DNA of 64,000 bases from Ptiloglossa arizonensis (lineage: Eukaryota; Arthropoda; Insecta; Hymenoptera; Colletidae): positions 1,364,001 to 1,428,000 of the forward strand of contig NW_027478458.1 in NCBI RefSeq assembly GCF_051014685.1, given 5' to 3'. Both the position numbers and the translations under genes were made by a program. Positions 12,591-25,100 of the stretch are shown one piece after another; position 1 is the stretch's first letter; the number at the start of each line of letters is the position of its first letter. Under the pieces are notes generated by a model. The model was not told the origin of the DNA and searched no databases. It was given only the letters and a program-made list of their open reading frames with translations.

Positions 12591-15500
12591 TTCGAGTATC
12601 AGACTTGCGAAAATTTTGATAGTTTCTCAACCATTCGTTAACTTCACACTCCCATATCTCGCGAACGGATTGCCGAACTCGAGAATTTCCTATTGCATCA
12701 GAATGCAGAAGCTCGCCCGATTACAACGGTATGTATATTTTTGCCCTAGGCCATATTGGTTATTGGTTTCGAGTATCAGACCAGCGAAAATTTTGATGGT
12801 TTCTCCAACATTCCTTAACTTCAAACCCCCATTTCTCGCGAACGGATTGACGAACTCGAGAAATTCCTGTTGTATCTGAATGTAGAAACCCGCCCAATTA
12901 CAATGGTGTGTGTACTTTTCCCCTAGGCCATTCCAGTTATTGGTTTCGAGTATCAGACATGCGAAAATTTTGATGGTTTCTCAACCATTCCTTAACTGCA
13001 CACTCCCATATCTCGCGAACGGATTGCCGAACGCGAGAATTTCCTATTGCATCAGAAAGCAGAAGCTCGCCCGATTACAATGGTATGTGTATTTTTGCCC
13101 TAGGCCGTAGTGGTTATAGGTTTCGAGTATCAGACTTGCGAAAATTGTGATGGTTTCTAAACCATTCCTTAACTTCAAACTCCCATATCTCGCGAACGGA
13201 ATGACGAACTCGAAAAATTCCTGTTGCACCTGAAAGTAGAAACTCGCCCGATTACAAAGGTATGTGTATTTTTCCCCTAGGCCTTTGTAGTTATTGGTTT
13301 CGAGTATCAGACTTGCGAAAATTTTGATGGTCTCTCAACCATTCCTTAACTTCAAACTTCCATATCTCGCGAACGGATTGACGAACTCGAGAAATTCCCG
13401 TTGCATCTGAAAGTAGAACCTCGCCCGATTACAACGGTATGTGTACTTTACCCCTAGGCCATTCGAGTTATTGGTTTCGAGTATCAGACTTGCGAAAATT
13501 TTGATGATTTCTCAACCATTCCTTAACTTCAAACTCCCATATCTCGCGAACGCATTGACGAACTCGAGAAATTCCTGTTGCATGTGAAAGTAGAATCTCG
13601 CCCGATCAAATGGTATGTGTATCTTTCCCCTAGGCATTTGTAGTTATTGGTTTCGAGTATCAGACTTTCGAAAATTTTGATGGTTTCTCAACCATTCCTT
13701 AACTTCAAACTCCCATATCTCGCGAACGGATTGACGAACTCGAGAATTTCCTATTGCATCTGAAAGCAGAAACTCGCCCGATTACAACGGTATGTGTATT
13801 TTTCCCCTAGGCCATTGTAGTTATTGGTTTCGAGTATCAGACTTGCGATAATTTTGATGGTTTCTCAACCATTCCTTAACTTCAAACTCCCATATCTCGC
13901 GAACGGATTGACGAACTCGAGATATTCCTGTTGCATGTGAAAGTAGAAAGTCGCCCGATTACAACGGTATGTGTACTTTTCCCCTAGGCCATTCCAGTTA
14001 TTGGTTTCGAGTATCAGACTTGCGAAAATTTTGATGGTTTCTCAACCATTCCTTAACTTCAAACTCCCATATCTCGCGAACGGATTGACGAACTCGAGAA
14101 TTTCCTATTGCATCTGAAAGCAGAAGCTCGCCCGATTACAACGGTAAGTGTATTTTTCCCCTGGGCCATAGTAGTTATTGATTTCGAGTATCAGACTTGC
14201 GAAAAGTGTGATGGTTTCTCAACCATTCCTTAACTTCAAACCCCCATATCTAGCGAACGTATTGACGAACTCGAGAAATTCCTGTTGCATCTGAAAGTAG
14301 AAACTCGCCCGATTACAAAGATATGTGTGTTTTCCCCCTAGGCCTTTGTAGTTGTTGGTTTCGAGTATCAGACTTGCGAAAATTTTGATGGTTTCTCAAC
14401 CATTCCTTAACTTCAAACTCCCATATCTCGCGAACGGATGGACGAACTCGAGAAATTCCTGTTGCATGTGGAAGTAGAAACTCGCCCGATTACAACGGTA
14501 TGTGTATTTTTCCCCTAGGCCTTTGTAGTTATTGGTTTCGAGTAACAGACTTGCGAAAATTTTGATGGTTTCTCAACCATTCCTTAACTTCAAACGCCCA
14601 TTTTTCGCGAACGGATTGACGAACTCGAGAAATTCCTGTTGTATCTGAAAGTAGAAACTCGCCCGATTACAATGGTGTGTGTACTTTTCCCTAGGCCATT
14701 CCAGTTATTGGTTTCGAGTATCAGACTTGCGAAAATTTTGATGGTTTCTCAAACATTCCTTAACTTCACACTCCCATATCTCGCGAACGGATTGCCGAAC
14801 TCGAGAATTTCCTATGGCATCAGAAAGCAGAAGCTCGCACGATTACAATGGTGTGTGTACTTTTCCCCTAGGCCATTCCAGTTATTGGTTTCGAGTATCA
14901 GACCAGCGAAAATTTTGATGGTTTCTCAACCATTCCTTAATTTCAAATTCCCATATCTCGCGAACGGATTGACGAACTCGAGAAATTCCTGTTGCATCTG
15001 AAAGTAGAAACTCGCCCGATTACAATGGTGTGTGTACTTTTCCCCTAGGCCTTTGTAGTTAGTGGTTTCGAGTATCAGACATGCGGAAATTTTGATGGTC
15101 TCTCAACCATTCCTTAACTTCAAACCCCCATATCTCGCGAACGGATTGCCGAACTCGAGAATTTCCTATGGCATCAGAAAGCAGAAGCTCGCACGATTAC
15201 AATGGTGTGTGTACTTTTCCCCTAGGCCATTCCAGTTATTGGTTTCGAGTATCAGACCAGCGAAAATTTTGATGGTTTCTCTACCATTCCTTAACTTCAA
15301 ATTCCCATATCTCGCGAACGGATTGACGAACTCGAGAAATTCCTGCTGCATCTGAAAGTAGAAACTCGCCCGATTACAATGGTGTGTGTACTTTTCCCCC
15401 AGGCCATTACCGTTATTGGTTTCGAGTATCAGACTTGCGAAAATTTTGATGGTTTCTCAATCATTCCTTAACTTCAAACTTCCATATCTCGCGAACGGAT

Positions 15501-15725
15501 TGCCGAACTCGAGAATTTCCTATGGCATCAGAAAGCAGAAACTCGCCCGATTACAACGGTATGTGTATTTTTGCCCTAGGCCATTGTAGTTATTGTTTTA
15601 GAGTATCAGACTTGCGAAAATTTTGATGGTTTCTCAACCATTCCTTAACTTCAAACTCCCATAACTCGCGAACGGATTGACCAAATCGAGAAATTCCTGC
15701 TGCATGTGGAAGTAGAAACTCGCCC
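12590..15725. repeat. Long-range duplicated block, right copy
   Basis: Partner of 1,265-4,400 at offset 11,324-11,325. It repeats the order of variants in that block, including TAAGTGTATT at 14145, the GACTTTCGAAAA variant near 13,664, and the 7-mer-type monomers at 14,639-15,589. The right boundary is where ATTACAACGGTATGAGTA replaces the ATCACAACGG of the left copy. Confidence 0.8.
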
Positions 15726-15741
15726 GATTACAACGGTATGA

Positions 15742-17812
15742 GTATTTTTTCCCTAGGCCTTTGTTGTTATTGGTTTCGAGTTCCAGACATGCGGAAATTT
15801 TGATGGTCTCTCAACCATTCCTTAACTTCAAACCCCCATATCTCGCGAATGGATTGACGAACTCGAGAATTTCTTATTGCATCTGAAAACAGAATCTCGG
15901 CCGATTACAAAGGTTGTGTGTACTTTTCCCCTAGGCCATTCCAGTTGTTGGTTTCGAGTATCAGACCAGCGAAAATTTTGATGGTTTCTCAAGCATGCCT
16001 TAACATCAAACTCCCATATCTCGCGAACGCATTGACGAACTCGTGAAATTCCTGTTGTATCTGGAAGTAGAAACTCGCCCGATTACAATGGTATGTGTCT
16101 TTTTCCCCTAGACATTTGTAGTTATTGGTTTCGAGTATCAGACTTGCGAAAATTTTGATGGTTTCTCAAACATTCCTTAACTTCAAACTCCCATATCTCG
16201 CAAACGGATCGACGAACTCGAGAAATTCCTGTTGTATCTGAAAGTAGAAACTCGCCCGATTACAACGGTATGTGTATTTTTCCCCTAGGCCGTTGTAGTT
16301 ATCGGTTTCGAGTATCAGACTTGCGAAAATTATGATTGTTTCTCCACCACTCCTTAACTTCAAACGCCCATTTCTCGCGAACGGATTGACGAACTCGAGA
16401 AGTTCCTGTTGTATGTGAAAGTAGAAACTCGCCCAATTACAATGGTGTGTGTACTTTTCCCCTAGGCCATTCCAGTTATTGGTTTCGAGTATCAGACTTG
16501 CGAAAATTTTGATAGTTTCTCAACCATTCCTTAACTTCACACTCCCATATCTCGCGAACGGATTGCCGAACTCGAGAATTTCCTATTGCATCAGAAAGCA
16601 GAAGCTCGCCCGATTACAACGGTATGTGTATTTTTGCCCTAGGCCATATTGGTTATTGGTTTCGAGTATCAGACCAGCGAAAATTTTGATGGTTTCTCCA
16701 CCATTCCTTAACTTCAAACCCCCATTTCTCGCGAACGGATAGACGAACTCGAGAAATTCCTGTTGTATCTGAATGTAGAAACCCGCCCAATTACAATGGT
16801 GTGTGTACTTTTCCCCTAGGCCATTCCAGTTATTGGTTTCGAGTATCAGACATGCGAAAATTTTGATGGTTTCTCAACCATTCCTTAACTGCACACTCCC
16901 ATATCTCGCGAACGGATTGCCGAACTCGAGAATTTCCTATTGCATCAGAAAGCAGAAGCTCGCCCGATTACAATGGTATGTGTATTTTTGCCCTAGGCTG
17001 TAGTGGTTATAGGTTTCGAGTATCAGACTTGCGAAAATTGTGATGGTTTCTAAACCATTCCTTAACTTCAAACTCCCATATCTCGCCAACGGAATGACGA
17101 ACTCGAAAAATTCCTGTTGCACCTGAAAGTAGAAACTCGCCCGATTACAAAGGTATGTGTATTTTTCCCCTAGGCCTTTGTAGTTATTGGTTTCGAGTAT
17201 CAGACTTGCGAAAATTTTGATGGTCTCTCAACCATTCCTTAACTTCAAACTTCCATATCTCGCGAACGGATTGACGAACTCGAGAAATTCCCGTTGCATC
17301 TGAAAGTAGAACCTCGCCCGATTACAACGGTATGTGTACTTTACCCCTAGGCCATTCCAGTTATTGGTTTCGAGTATCAGACTTGCGAAAATTTTGATGA
17401 TTTCTCAACCATTCCTTAACTTCAAACTCCCATATCTCGCGAACGCATTGACGAACTCGAGAAATTCCTGTTGCATGTGAAAGTAGAATCTCGCCCGATC
17501 AAATGGTATGTGTATCTTTCCCCTAGGCATTTGTAGTTATTGGTTTCGAGTATCAGACTTGCCAAAATTTTGATGGTTTCTCAACCATTCCTTAACTTCA
17601 AACTCCCATATCTCGCGAACGGATTGACGAACTCGAGAATTTCCTATTGCATCTGAAAGTAGAAACTCGCCCGATTACAAAGATATGTGTGTTTTCCCCC
17701 TAGGGCTTTGTAGTTATTGGTTTCGAGTATCAGACATGCGAAAATTTTGATGGTTTCTCAACCATTCCTTAACTGCACACTCCCATATCTCGCGAACGGA
17801 TTGCCGAACTCG
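15742..17812. repeat. Long-range duplicated block, right copy
   Basis: Partner of 8,310-10,380 at offset 7,432. Small private differences exist, for example GACATGCGG here against GACATGAGG in the left copies, and TATGATTGTTTC against TTTGATTGTTTC. The two are therefore not an exact assembly repeat. Confidence 0.8.
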
Positions 17813-18860
17813 AAAATTTCCTATTGCATCAGAAAGCAGAAGCTCGCCCGATTACAAAGGTATGTGTCTTTTTGCCCTAGGCCGTAGTGGTTATAGGTTT
17901 CGAGTATCAGACTTGCGAAAATTGTGATGGTTTCTAAACCATTCCTTAACTTCAAACTCCCATATCTCGCGAACGGAATGACGAACTCGAAAAATTCCTG
18001 TTGCACCTGAAAGTAGAAACTCGCCCGATTACAAAGGTATGTGTACTTTACCCCTAGGCCATTCCAGTTATTGGTTTCGAGTATCAGACTTGCGAAAATT
18101 TTGATGATTTCTCAACCATTCCTTAACTTCAAACTCCCATATCTCGCGAACGCATTGACGAACTCGAGAAATTCCTGTTGCATGTGAAAGTAGAATCTCG
18201 CCCGATCAAATGGTATGTGTATCTTTCCCCTAGGCATTTGTAGTTATTGGTTTCGAGTATCAGACTTGCCAAAATTTTGATGGTTTCTCAACCATTCCTT
18301 AACTTCAAACTCCCATATCTCGCGAACGGATTGACGAACTCGAGAATTTCCTATTGCATCTGAAAGTAGAAACTCGCCCGATTACAAAGATATGTGTGTT
18401 TTCCCCCTAGGGCTTTGTAGTTATTGGTTTCGAGTATCAGACATGCGAAAATTTTGATGGTTTCTCAACCATTCCTTAACTGCACACTCCCATATCTCGC
18501 GAACGGATTGCCGAACTCGAGAATTTCCTATTGCATCAGAAAGCAGAAGCTCGCCCGATTACAAAGGTATGTGTCTTTTTGCCCTAGGCCGTAGTGGTTA
18601 TAGGTTTCGAGTATCAGACTTGCGAAGATTGTGATGGTTTCTAAACCATTCCTTAACTTCAAACTCCCATATCTCGCGAACGGAATGACGAACTCGAAAA
18701 TTTCCTGTTGCACCTGAAAGTAGAAACTCGCCCGATTACAAAGGTATGTGTACTTTACCCCTAGGCCATTCCAGTTATTGGTTTCGAGTATCAGACTTGC
18801 GAAAATTTTGATGATTTCTCAACCATTCCTTAACTTCAAACTCCCATATCTCGCGAACGG
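17341..18860. repeat. 4-mer HOR, 707-bp period
   Basis: TTACCCCTAG occurs at 17341, 18048 and 18755, exactly 707 bp apart. Each unit is ccattccag monomer, catttgtag monomer with GCCAAAATTTT (176 bp), gggctttg monomer with GACATGCG, and ccgtagtgg monomer with AATTGTGATGG. The third unit is cut short at about 18,860. Single-base differences between units (TTGCGAAGATT in the second) argue for real tandem copies. Confidence 0.88.
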
Positions 18861-20180
18861 AATGACGAACTCGAAAAATTCCTGTTGCACCTGAAAGTAG
18901 AATCTCGCCCGATCAAATGGTATGTGTATCTTTCCCCTAGGCATTTGTAGTTATTGGTTTCGAGTATCAGACTTGCGAAAATTTTGATGGTTTCTCAACC
19001 ATTCCTTAACTTCAAACTCCCATAACTCGCGAACGGATTGACCAAATCGAGAAATTCCTGCTGCATGTGTAAGTAGAAACTCGCCCGATTACAAAGGTAT
19101 GTGTATTTTTCCCCTGGGCCTTTGTAGTTATTGGTTTCGAGTACCAGACATGCGGAAATTTTGATGGTCTCTCAACCATTCCTTAACTTCAAACTCCCAT
19201 ATCTCGCGAACGGATTGACGAACTCGAGAATTTCCTATTGCATCTGAAAGTAGAAACTCGCCCGATTACAATGATATGTGTGTTTTCCCCCTAGGGCTTT
19301 GTAGTTATTGGTTTCGAGTATCAGACTTGCGAAAATTTTGATGGTTTCTCAACCATTCCTTAACTTCAAACTCCCATATCTCGCGAACGGATGGACGAAC
19401 TCGAGAAATTCCTGTTGTATCTGGAAGTAGAAACTCGCCCGATTACAATGGTATGTGTCTTTTTCCCCTAGACATTTGTAGTTATTGGTTTCGAGTATCA
19501 GACTTGCGAAAATTTTGATGGTTTCTCAAACATTCCTTAACTTCAAACTCCCACATCTCGCGAACGGATCGACGAACTCGAGAAATTCCTGTTGTATCTG
19601 AAAGTAGTAACTCGCCCGATTACAACGGTATGTGTATTTTTGCCCTAGGCCATATTGGTTATTGGTTTCGAGTATCAGACCAGCGAAAATTTTGATGGTT
19701 TCTCCACCATTCCTTAACTTCAAACCACCATTTCTCGCGAACGGATTGACGTACTCGAGAAATTCCTGTTGTATCTGAATGTAGAAACCCGCCCAATTAC
19801 AATCGTGTGTGTACTTTTCCCCTAGGCCATTCCAGTTATTGGTTTCGAGTATCAGACATGCGAAAATTTTGATGGTTTCTCAACCATTCCTTAACTGCAC
19901 ACTCCCATATCTCGCGAACGGATTGCCGAACTCGAGAATTTCCTATTGCATCAGAAAGCAGAAGCTCGCCCGATTACAATGGTATGTGTATTTTTGCCCT
20001 AGGCCGTAGTGGTTATAGGTTTCGAGTATCAGACTTGCGAAAATTGTGATGGTTTCTAAACCATTCCTTAACTTCAAACTCCCATATCTCGCGAACGGAA
20101 TGACGAACTCGAAAAATTCCTGTTGCACCTGAAAGTAGAAACTCGCCCGATTACAAAGGTATGTGTATTTTTCCCCTAGG
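18860..20180. repeat. Mosaic satellite segment
   Basis: This stretch contains monomer types found elsewhere in other orders. CCCCTGGGCC at 19111 recurs at 21233 and 43532. CCACATCTCG at 19551 recurs at 43972, and the stretch from about 19,440 to 19,850 tracks 43,861-44,271 at offset about 24,421. No local regular period was seen. Confidence 0.75.
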
Positions 20181-20726
20181 CCATTGTAGTTATTGGTTTC
20201 GAGTATCAGACTTGCGAAAATTTTGATGGTCTCTCAACCATTCCTTAACTTCAAACTTCCATATCACGCGAACGGATTGACGAACTCGAGAAATTCCCGT
20301 TGCATCTGAAAGTAGAACCTCGCCCGATTACAACGGTATGTGTACTTTACCCCTAGGCCATTCGAGTTATTGGTTTCGAGTATCAGACTTGCGAAAATTT
20401 TGATGATTTCTCAACCATTCCTTAACTTCAAACTCCCATATCTCGCGAACGCATTGACGAACTCGAGAAATTCCTGTTGCATGTGAAAGTAGAATCTCGC
20501 CCGATCAAATGGTATGTGTATCTTTCCCCTAGGCATTTGTAGTTATTGGTTTCGAGTATCAGACTTGCGAAAATTTTGGTGGTTTCTCAACCATTCCTTA
20601 ACTTCAAACTCCCATATCTCGCGAACGGATTGACGAACTCGAGAATTTCCTATTGCATCTGAAAGCAGAAACTCGCCCGATTACAACGGTATGTGTATTT
20701 TTCCCCTAGGCCATTGTAGTTATTGG

Positions 20727-20749
20727 TTTCGAGTATCAGACTTGCGAAA
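20727..20749. other. Short dyad TTTCG-13 nt-CGAAA
   Basis: TTTCG at 20727-20731 can pair with CGAAA at 20745-20749 around a 13-nt loop. The same dyad is present in every monomer that keeps TTTCGAGTATCAGACTTGCGAAA. Monomers with GACCAGCGAAA keep the arms, while those with GACATGCGGAAA or GATTTCG/GGATTCG starts are altered. Short dyads are common in centromeric satellites, but a five-pair stem is weak and may be incidental. Confidence 0.3.
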
Positions 20750-20754
20750 ATTTT
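20747..20754. other. AAAATTTT tract (one per monomer)
   Basis: GCGAAAATTTTGATGG is among the best kept stretches of the monomer. A4T4 tracts are an established source of intrinsic DNA curvature, and one tract every 177 bp would give a bend in register with nucleosome-sized units. Exceptions exist: GCGAATATTTT at 24456, 31881 and 51175; GCGAAAATTGTG in the ccgtagtgg and ccatagtag monomer types; and a one-base deletion near 37,901. A structural role is inferred only. Confidence 0.5.
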
Positions 20755-20851
20755 GATGGTTTCTCAACCATTCCTTAAATTCAAACTTCCATATCTCGCG
20801 AACGGATTGACGAACTCGAGAAATTCCCGTTGCATCTGAAAGTAGAACCTC

Positions 20852-20868
20852 GCCCGATTACAACGGTA
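20852..20868 (-). other. CENP-B-box-like 17-mer (one example; recurs across array)
   Basis: Read on the minus strand this site is TACCGTTGTAATCGGGC. Against the mammalian CENP-B box YTTCGTTGGAARCGGGA it agrees at 12 of 17 positions. Against the essential core NTTCGNNNNANNCGGGN it agrees at 7 of 9; the first two T of TTCG are replaced by A and C. Many monomers carry this form (plus-strand ATTACAACGG). Others have ATTACAATGG, ATTACAAAGG, ATTACAAAGA or the deleted ATCAAATGG, which lose further core positions. No monomer I saw has a perfect core. Binding by any pogo-type CENP-B-like protein is conjecture. Confidence 0.3.
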
Positions 20869-22199
20869 TGTGTACTTTACCCCTAGGCCATTCCAGTTAA
20901 TGGTTTCGAGTATCAGACTTGCGAAAATTTTGATGATTTCTCAACCATTCCTTAACTTCAAACTCCCATATCTCGCGAACGCATTGACGAACTCGAGAAA
21001 TTCCTGTTGCATGTGAAAGTAGAATCTCGCCCGATCAAATGGTATGTGTATCTTTCCCCTAGGCATTTGTAGTTATTGGTTTCGAGTATCAGACTTGCGA
21101 AAATTTTGATGGTTTCTCAACCATTCCTTAACTTCAAACTCCCATAACTCGCGAACGGATTGACCAAATCGAGAAATTCCTGCTGCATGTGGAAGTAGAA
21201 ACTCGCCCGATTACAAAGGTATGTGTATTTTTCCCCTGGGCCTTTGTAGTTATTGGTTTCGAGTACCAGACATGCGGAAATTTTGATGGTCTCTCAACCA
21301 TTCCTTAACTTCAAACCCCCATATCTCGCGAACGGATTGACGAACTCGAGAATTTCCTATTGCATCTGAAAGTAGAAACTCGCCCGATTACAAAGATATG
21401 TGTGTTTTCCCCCTAGAGCTTTGTAGTTATTGGTTTCGAGTATCAGACTTGCGAAAATTTTGATGGTTTCTCAACCATTCCTTAACTTCAAACTCCCATA
21501 TCTCGCGAACGGATGGACGAACTCGAGAAATTCCTGTTGTATCTGGAAGTAGAAACTCGCCCGATTACAATGGCATGTGTCTTTTTCCCCTAGACATTTG
21601 TAGTTATTGGTTTCGAGTATCAGACTTGCGAAAATTTTGATGGTCTCTCAACCATTCCTTAACTTCAAACTTCCATATCACGCGAACGGATTGACGAACT
21701 CGAGAAATTCCCGTTGCATCTGAAAGTAGAACCTCGCCCGATTACAACGGTATGTGTACTTTACCCCTAGGCCATTCGAGTTATTGGTTTCGAGTATCAG
21801 ACTTGCGAAAATTTTGATGATTTCTCAACCATTCCTTAACTTCAAACTCCCATATCTCGCGAACGCATTGACGAACTCGAGAAATTCCTGTTGCATGTGA
21901 AAGTAGAATCTCGCCCGATCAAATGTTATGTGTATCTTTCCCCTAGGCATTTGTAGTTATTGGTTTCGAGTATCAGACTTGCGAAAATTTTGGTGGTTTC
22001 TCAACCATTCCTTAACTTCAAACTCCCATATCTCGCGAACGGATTGACGAACTCGAGAATTTCCTATTGCATCTGAAAGCAGAAACTCGCCCGATTACAA
22101 CGGTATGTGTATTTTTCCCCTAGGCCATTGTAGTTATTGGTTTCGAGTATCAGACTTGCGAAAATTTTGATGGTTTCTCAACCATTCCTTAAATTCAAA

Positions 22200-25100
22200 C
22201 TTCCATATCTCGCGAACGGATTGACGAACTCGAGAAATTCCCGTTGCATCTGAAAGTAGAACCTCGCCCGATTACAACGGTATGTGTACTTTACCCCTAG
22301 GCCATTCCAGTTAATGGTTTCGAGTATCAGACTTGCGAAAATTTTGATGATTTCTCAACCATTCCTTAACTTCAAACTCCCATATCTCGCGAACGCATTG
22401 ACGAACTCGAGAAATTCCTGTTGCATGTGAAAGTAGAATCTCGCCCGATCAAATGGTATGTGTATCTTTCCCCTAGGCATTTGTAGTTATTGGTTTCGAG
22501 TATCAGACTTGCCAAAATTTTGATGGTTTCTCAACCATTCCTTAACTTCAAACTCCCATATCTCGCGAACGGATTGACGAACTCGAGAATTTCCTATTGC
22601 ATCTGAAAGCAGAAACTCGCCCGATTACAACGGTATGTGTATTTTTCCCCTAGGCCATAGTAGTTATTGATTTCGAGTATCAGACTTGCGAAAATTGTGA
22701 TGGTTTCTCAACCATTCCTTAACTTCAAACTCCCATATCTAGCGAACGGATTGACGAACTCGAGAAATTCCTGTTGCATCTGAAAGTAGAATCTCGCCCG
22801 ATTACAAAGATATGTGTGTTTTCCCCCTAGGGCTTTGTAGTTATTGGTTTCGAGTATCAGACTTGCGAAAATTTTGATGGTTTCTCAACCGTTCCTTAGC
22901 TTCAAACTCCCATATCTCGCGAACGGACTGACGAACTCGAGAAATTCCTGTCGCATCTGAAAGTAGAAACTCGCCCGATTACAATGGTGTGTGTACTTTT
23001 CTCTAGGCCATTCCAGTTATTGATTTCGAGTATGAGACTTGCGAAAATTTTGTTGGTTTCTCAATCATTCCGTATCTTCAAACTTCCATATCTCGCGAAC
23101 GCATTGACGAACTCGAGAAATTCCTGTTGCATGTGAAAGTAGAATCTCGCCCGATCAAGTGGTATGTGTATCTTTCCCCTAGGCATTTGTAGTTATTGGT
23201 TTCGAGTATCAGACTTGCGAAAATTTTGATGGTTTCTCAACCATTCCTTAACTTCAAACTCCCATATCTCGCGAACGGTTTGACGAACTCGAGAATTTCC
23301 TTTTGCATCTGAATGCAGAAACTCGCCCGATTACAACGGTATGTGTATTTTTCCCCTAGGCCATTGTAGTTATTGGTTTCGCGTATCAGACTTGCGAAAA
23401 TTTTGATGGTTTCTCAACCATTCCTTTATTTCAAACTCCCATATCTCGCGAACGGATTGACGAACTCGAGAAATTCCTGTTGCGTCTGAAAGTAGAAACT
23501 CGCCCGATTGCAATGGTGTGTGTACTTTTCCCCTAGGCCATTCCAGTTATTGGTTTCGAGTATCAGACCAGCGAAAATTTTGATGGTTTCTCAACCATTC
23601 CTTAACTTCAAATTCCCATATCCCGCGAACGGATTGACGAACTCGAGAAATACCTGTTGCATCTGAAAGTAGAAACTCGCCCGATTACAACGGTATGTGT
23701 ATTTTTGCCCTAGGCCAGTGTAGTTATTGGATTCGAGTATCAGACTTGCGAAAATTTTGATGGTTTCTCAACCATTCCTTAACTTCAAACTCCCATATCT
23801 CGCGAACGGATTGACGAACTCGAGAATTTCCTATTGCATCTGAAAGCAGAAACTCGCCCGATTGCAACGGTATGTGTATTTTTCCCCTAGGCCATTGTAG
23901 TTATTGGTTTCGAGTATCAGACTTGCGAAAATTTTGATGGTTTCTCAACCATTCCTTAACTTCAAACTCCCATATCACGCGAACGGATTGACGAACTCGA
24001 GAATTTCCTATTGCATCTGAAAGCAGAAACTCGCCCGATCACAACGGTATGTGTATTTTTCCCCTAGGCCATTGTAGTTATTGGTTTCGAGTATCAGACT
24101 TGCGAAAATTTTGATGGTTTCTCAACCATTCCTTAAATTCAAACTCCCATATCTCGCGAACGGATTGACGAACTCGAGATAATCCTGTTGCATGTGAAAG
24201 TAGATAGTCGCCCGATTACAACGGTATGTGTACTTTTCCCCTTGGCCATTCCAGTTATTGGTTTCGAGTATCAGACTTGCGAAAATTTTGATGGTTTCTC
24301 AACCATTCCTTAACTTCAAACTCCCATATCTCGCGAACGGATTGACGAACTCGAGAATTTCCTATTGCATCTGAAAGAAGAAACTCGCCCGATTACAAAG
24401 ATATGTGTGTTTTCCCCATAGGCCTTTGTAGTTATTGGTTTCGAGTATCAGACTTGCGAATATTTTGATGGTCTCTCAACCATTCCTTAACTTCAAACTT
24501 CCATATCTCGCGAACGGATTGACGAACTCGAGAAATTCCCGTTGCATCTGAAAGTAGAACCTCGCCCGATTACAACGGTATGTGTACTTTACCCCTAGGC
24601 CATTCCAGTTAATGGTTTCGAGTATCAGACTTGCGAAAATTTTGATGATTTCTCAACCATTCCTTAACTTCAAACTCCCATATCTCGCGAACGCATTGAC
24701 GAACTCGAGAAATTCCTGTTGCATGTGAAAGTAGAATCTCGCCCGATCAAATGGTATGTGTATCTTTCCCCTAGGCATTTGTAGTTATTGGTTTCGAGTA
24801 TCAGACTTGCCAAAATTTTGATGGTTTCTCAACCATTCCTTAACTTCACACTCCCATATCTCGCGAACGGATTGACGAACTCGAGAATTTCCTATTGCAT
24901 CTGAAAGCAGAAACTCGCCCGATTACAACGGTATGTGTATTTTTCCCCTAGGCCATAGTAGTTATTGATTTCGAGTATCAGACTTGCGAAAATTGTGATG
25001 GTTTCTCAACCATTCCTTAACTTCAAACTCCCATATCTAGCGAACGGATTGACGAACTCGAGAAATTCCTGTTGCATCTGAAAGTAGAAACTCGCCCGAT

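Larger units (their letters stand above)
20705..20881 (+). repeat. Representative 177-bp satellite monomer
   Basis: This copy is chosen as a reference, with the phase arbitrarily set at CCTAGG; the next CCTAGG is at 20882, exactly 177 bp on. In order it carries CCTAGG (20705-20710), a TTTCG/CGAAA dyad, AAAATTTT, TCGCGA (20796-20801), CTCGAG (20815-20820) and a CENP-B-box-like site. The three GC-containing hexamers are palindromes (recognition sites of AvrII, NruI and XhoI) found in many monomers, so each enzyme should give a 177-bp ladder. Common allelic sites elsewhere are the segment after CCTAGG (ccattgtag, ccattccag, cctttgtag, catttgtag, ccgtagtgg), GAACGGATTG versus GAACGCATTG, TTGCATCTGAAAG versus GGCATCAGAAAG, and ATTACAACGG versus ATCAAATGG. 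The last is a one-base deletion that makes 176-bp monomers. Confidence 0.97.
20180..22500. repeat. Duplication with 1,414-bp spacing (8 monomers)
   Basis: About 905 bp (five monomers) at 20,180-21,085 recurs at 21,594-22,500. Shared private variants are TTCCATATCACGCG (from 20257 and 21671), AATTTTGGTGGTTTC and CCTTAAATTCAAACTTCC. The three monomers between the copies (CATAACTCGCG, CCCCTGGGCC and CCCTAGAGCT types) are also found at 43.4-43.8 kb, with CCCTAGAGCT at 21411 and 43710. Confidence 0.8.

Noticed and set aside
20725..20736. RNA polymerase III B-box in GGTTTCGAGTATC
   Set aside because: It resembles GGTTCGANTCC at about 8 of 11 positions including the free one, but lacks the final CC, and no A-box was found at a suitable distance upstream.
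20705..20881. Shorter sub-repeats within the 177-bp monomer
   Set aside because: I looked for internal halves or thirds. TCTCGCGAAC and GAACTCGAG look slightly alike, but no alignment longer than a few bases supports an ancestral sub-unit.
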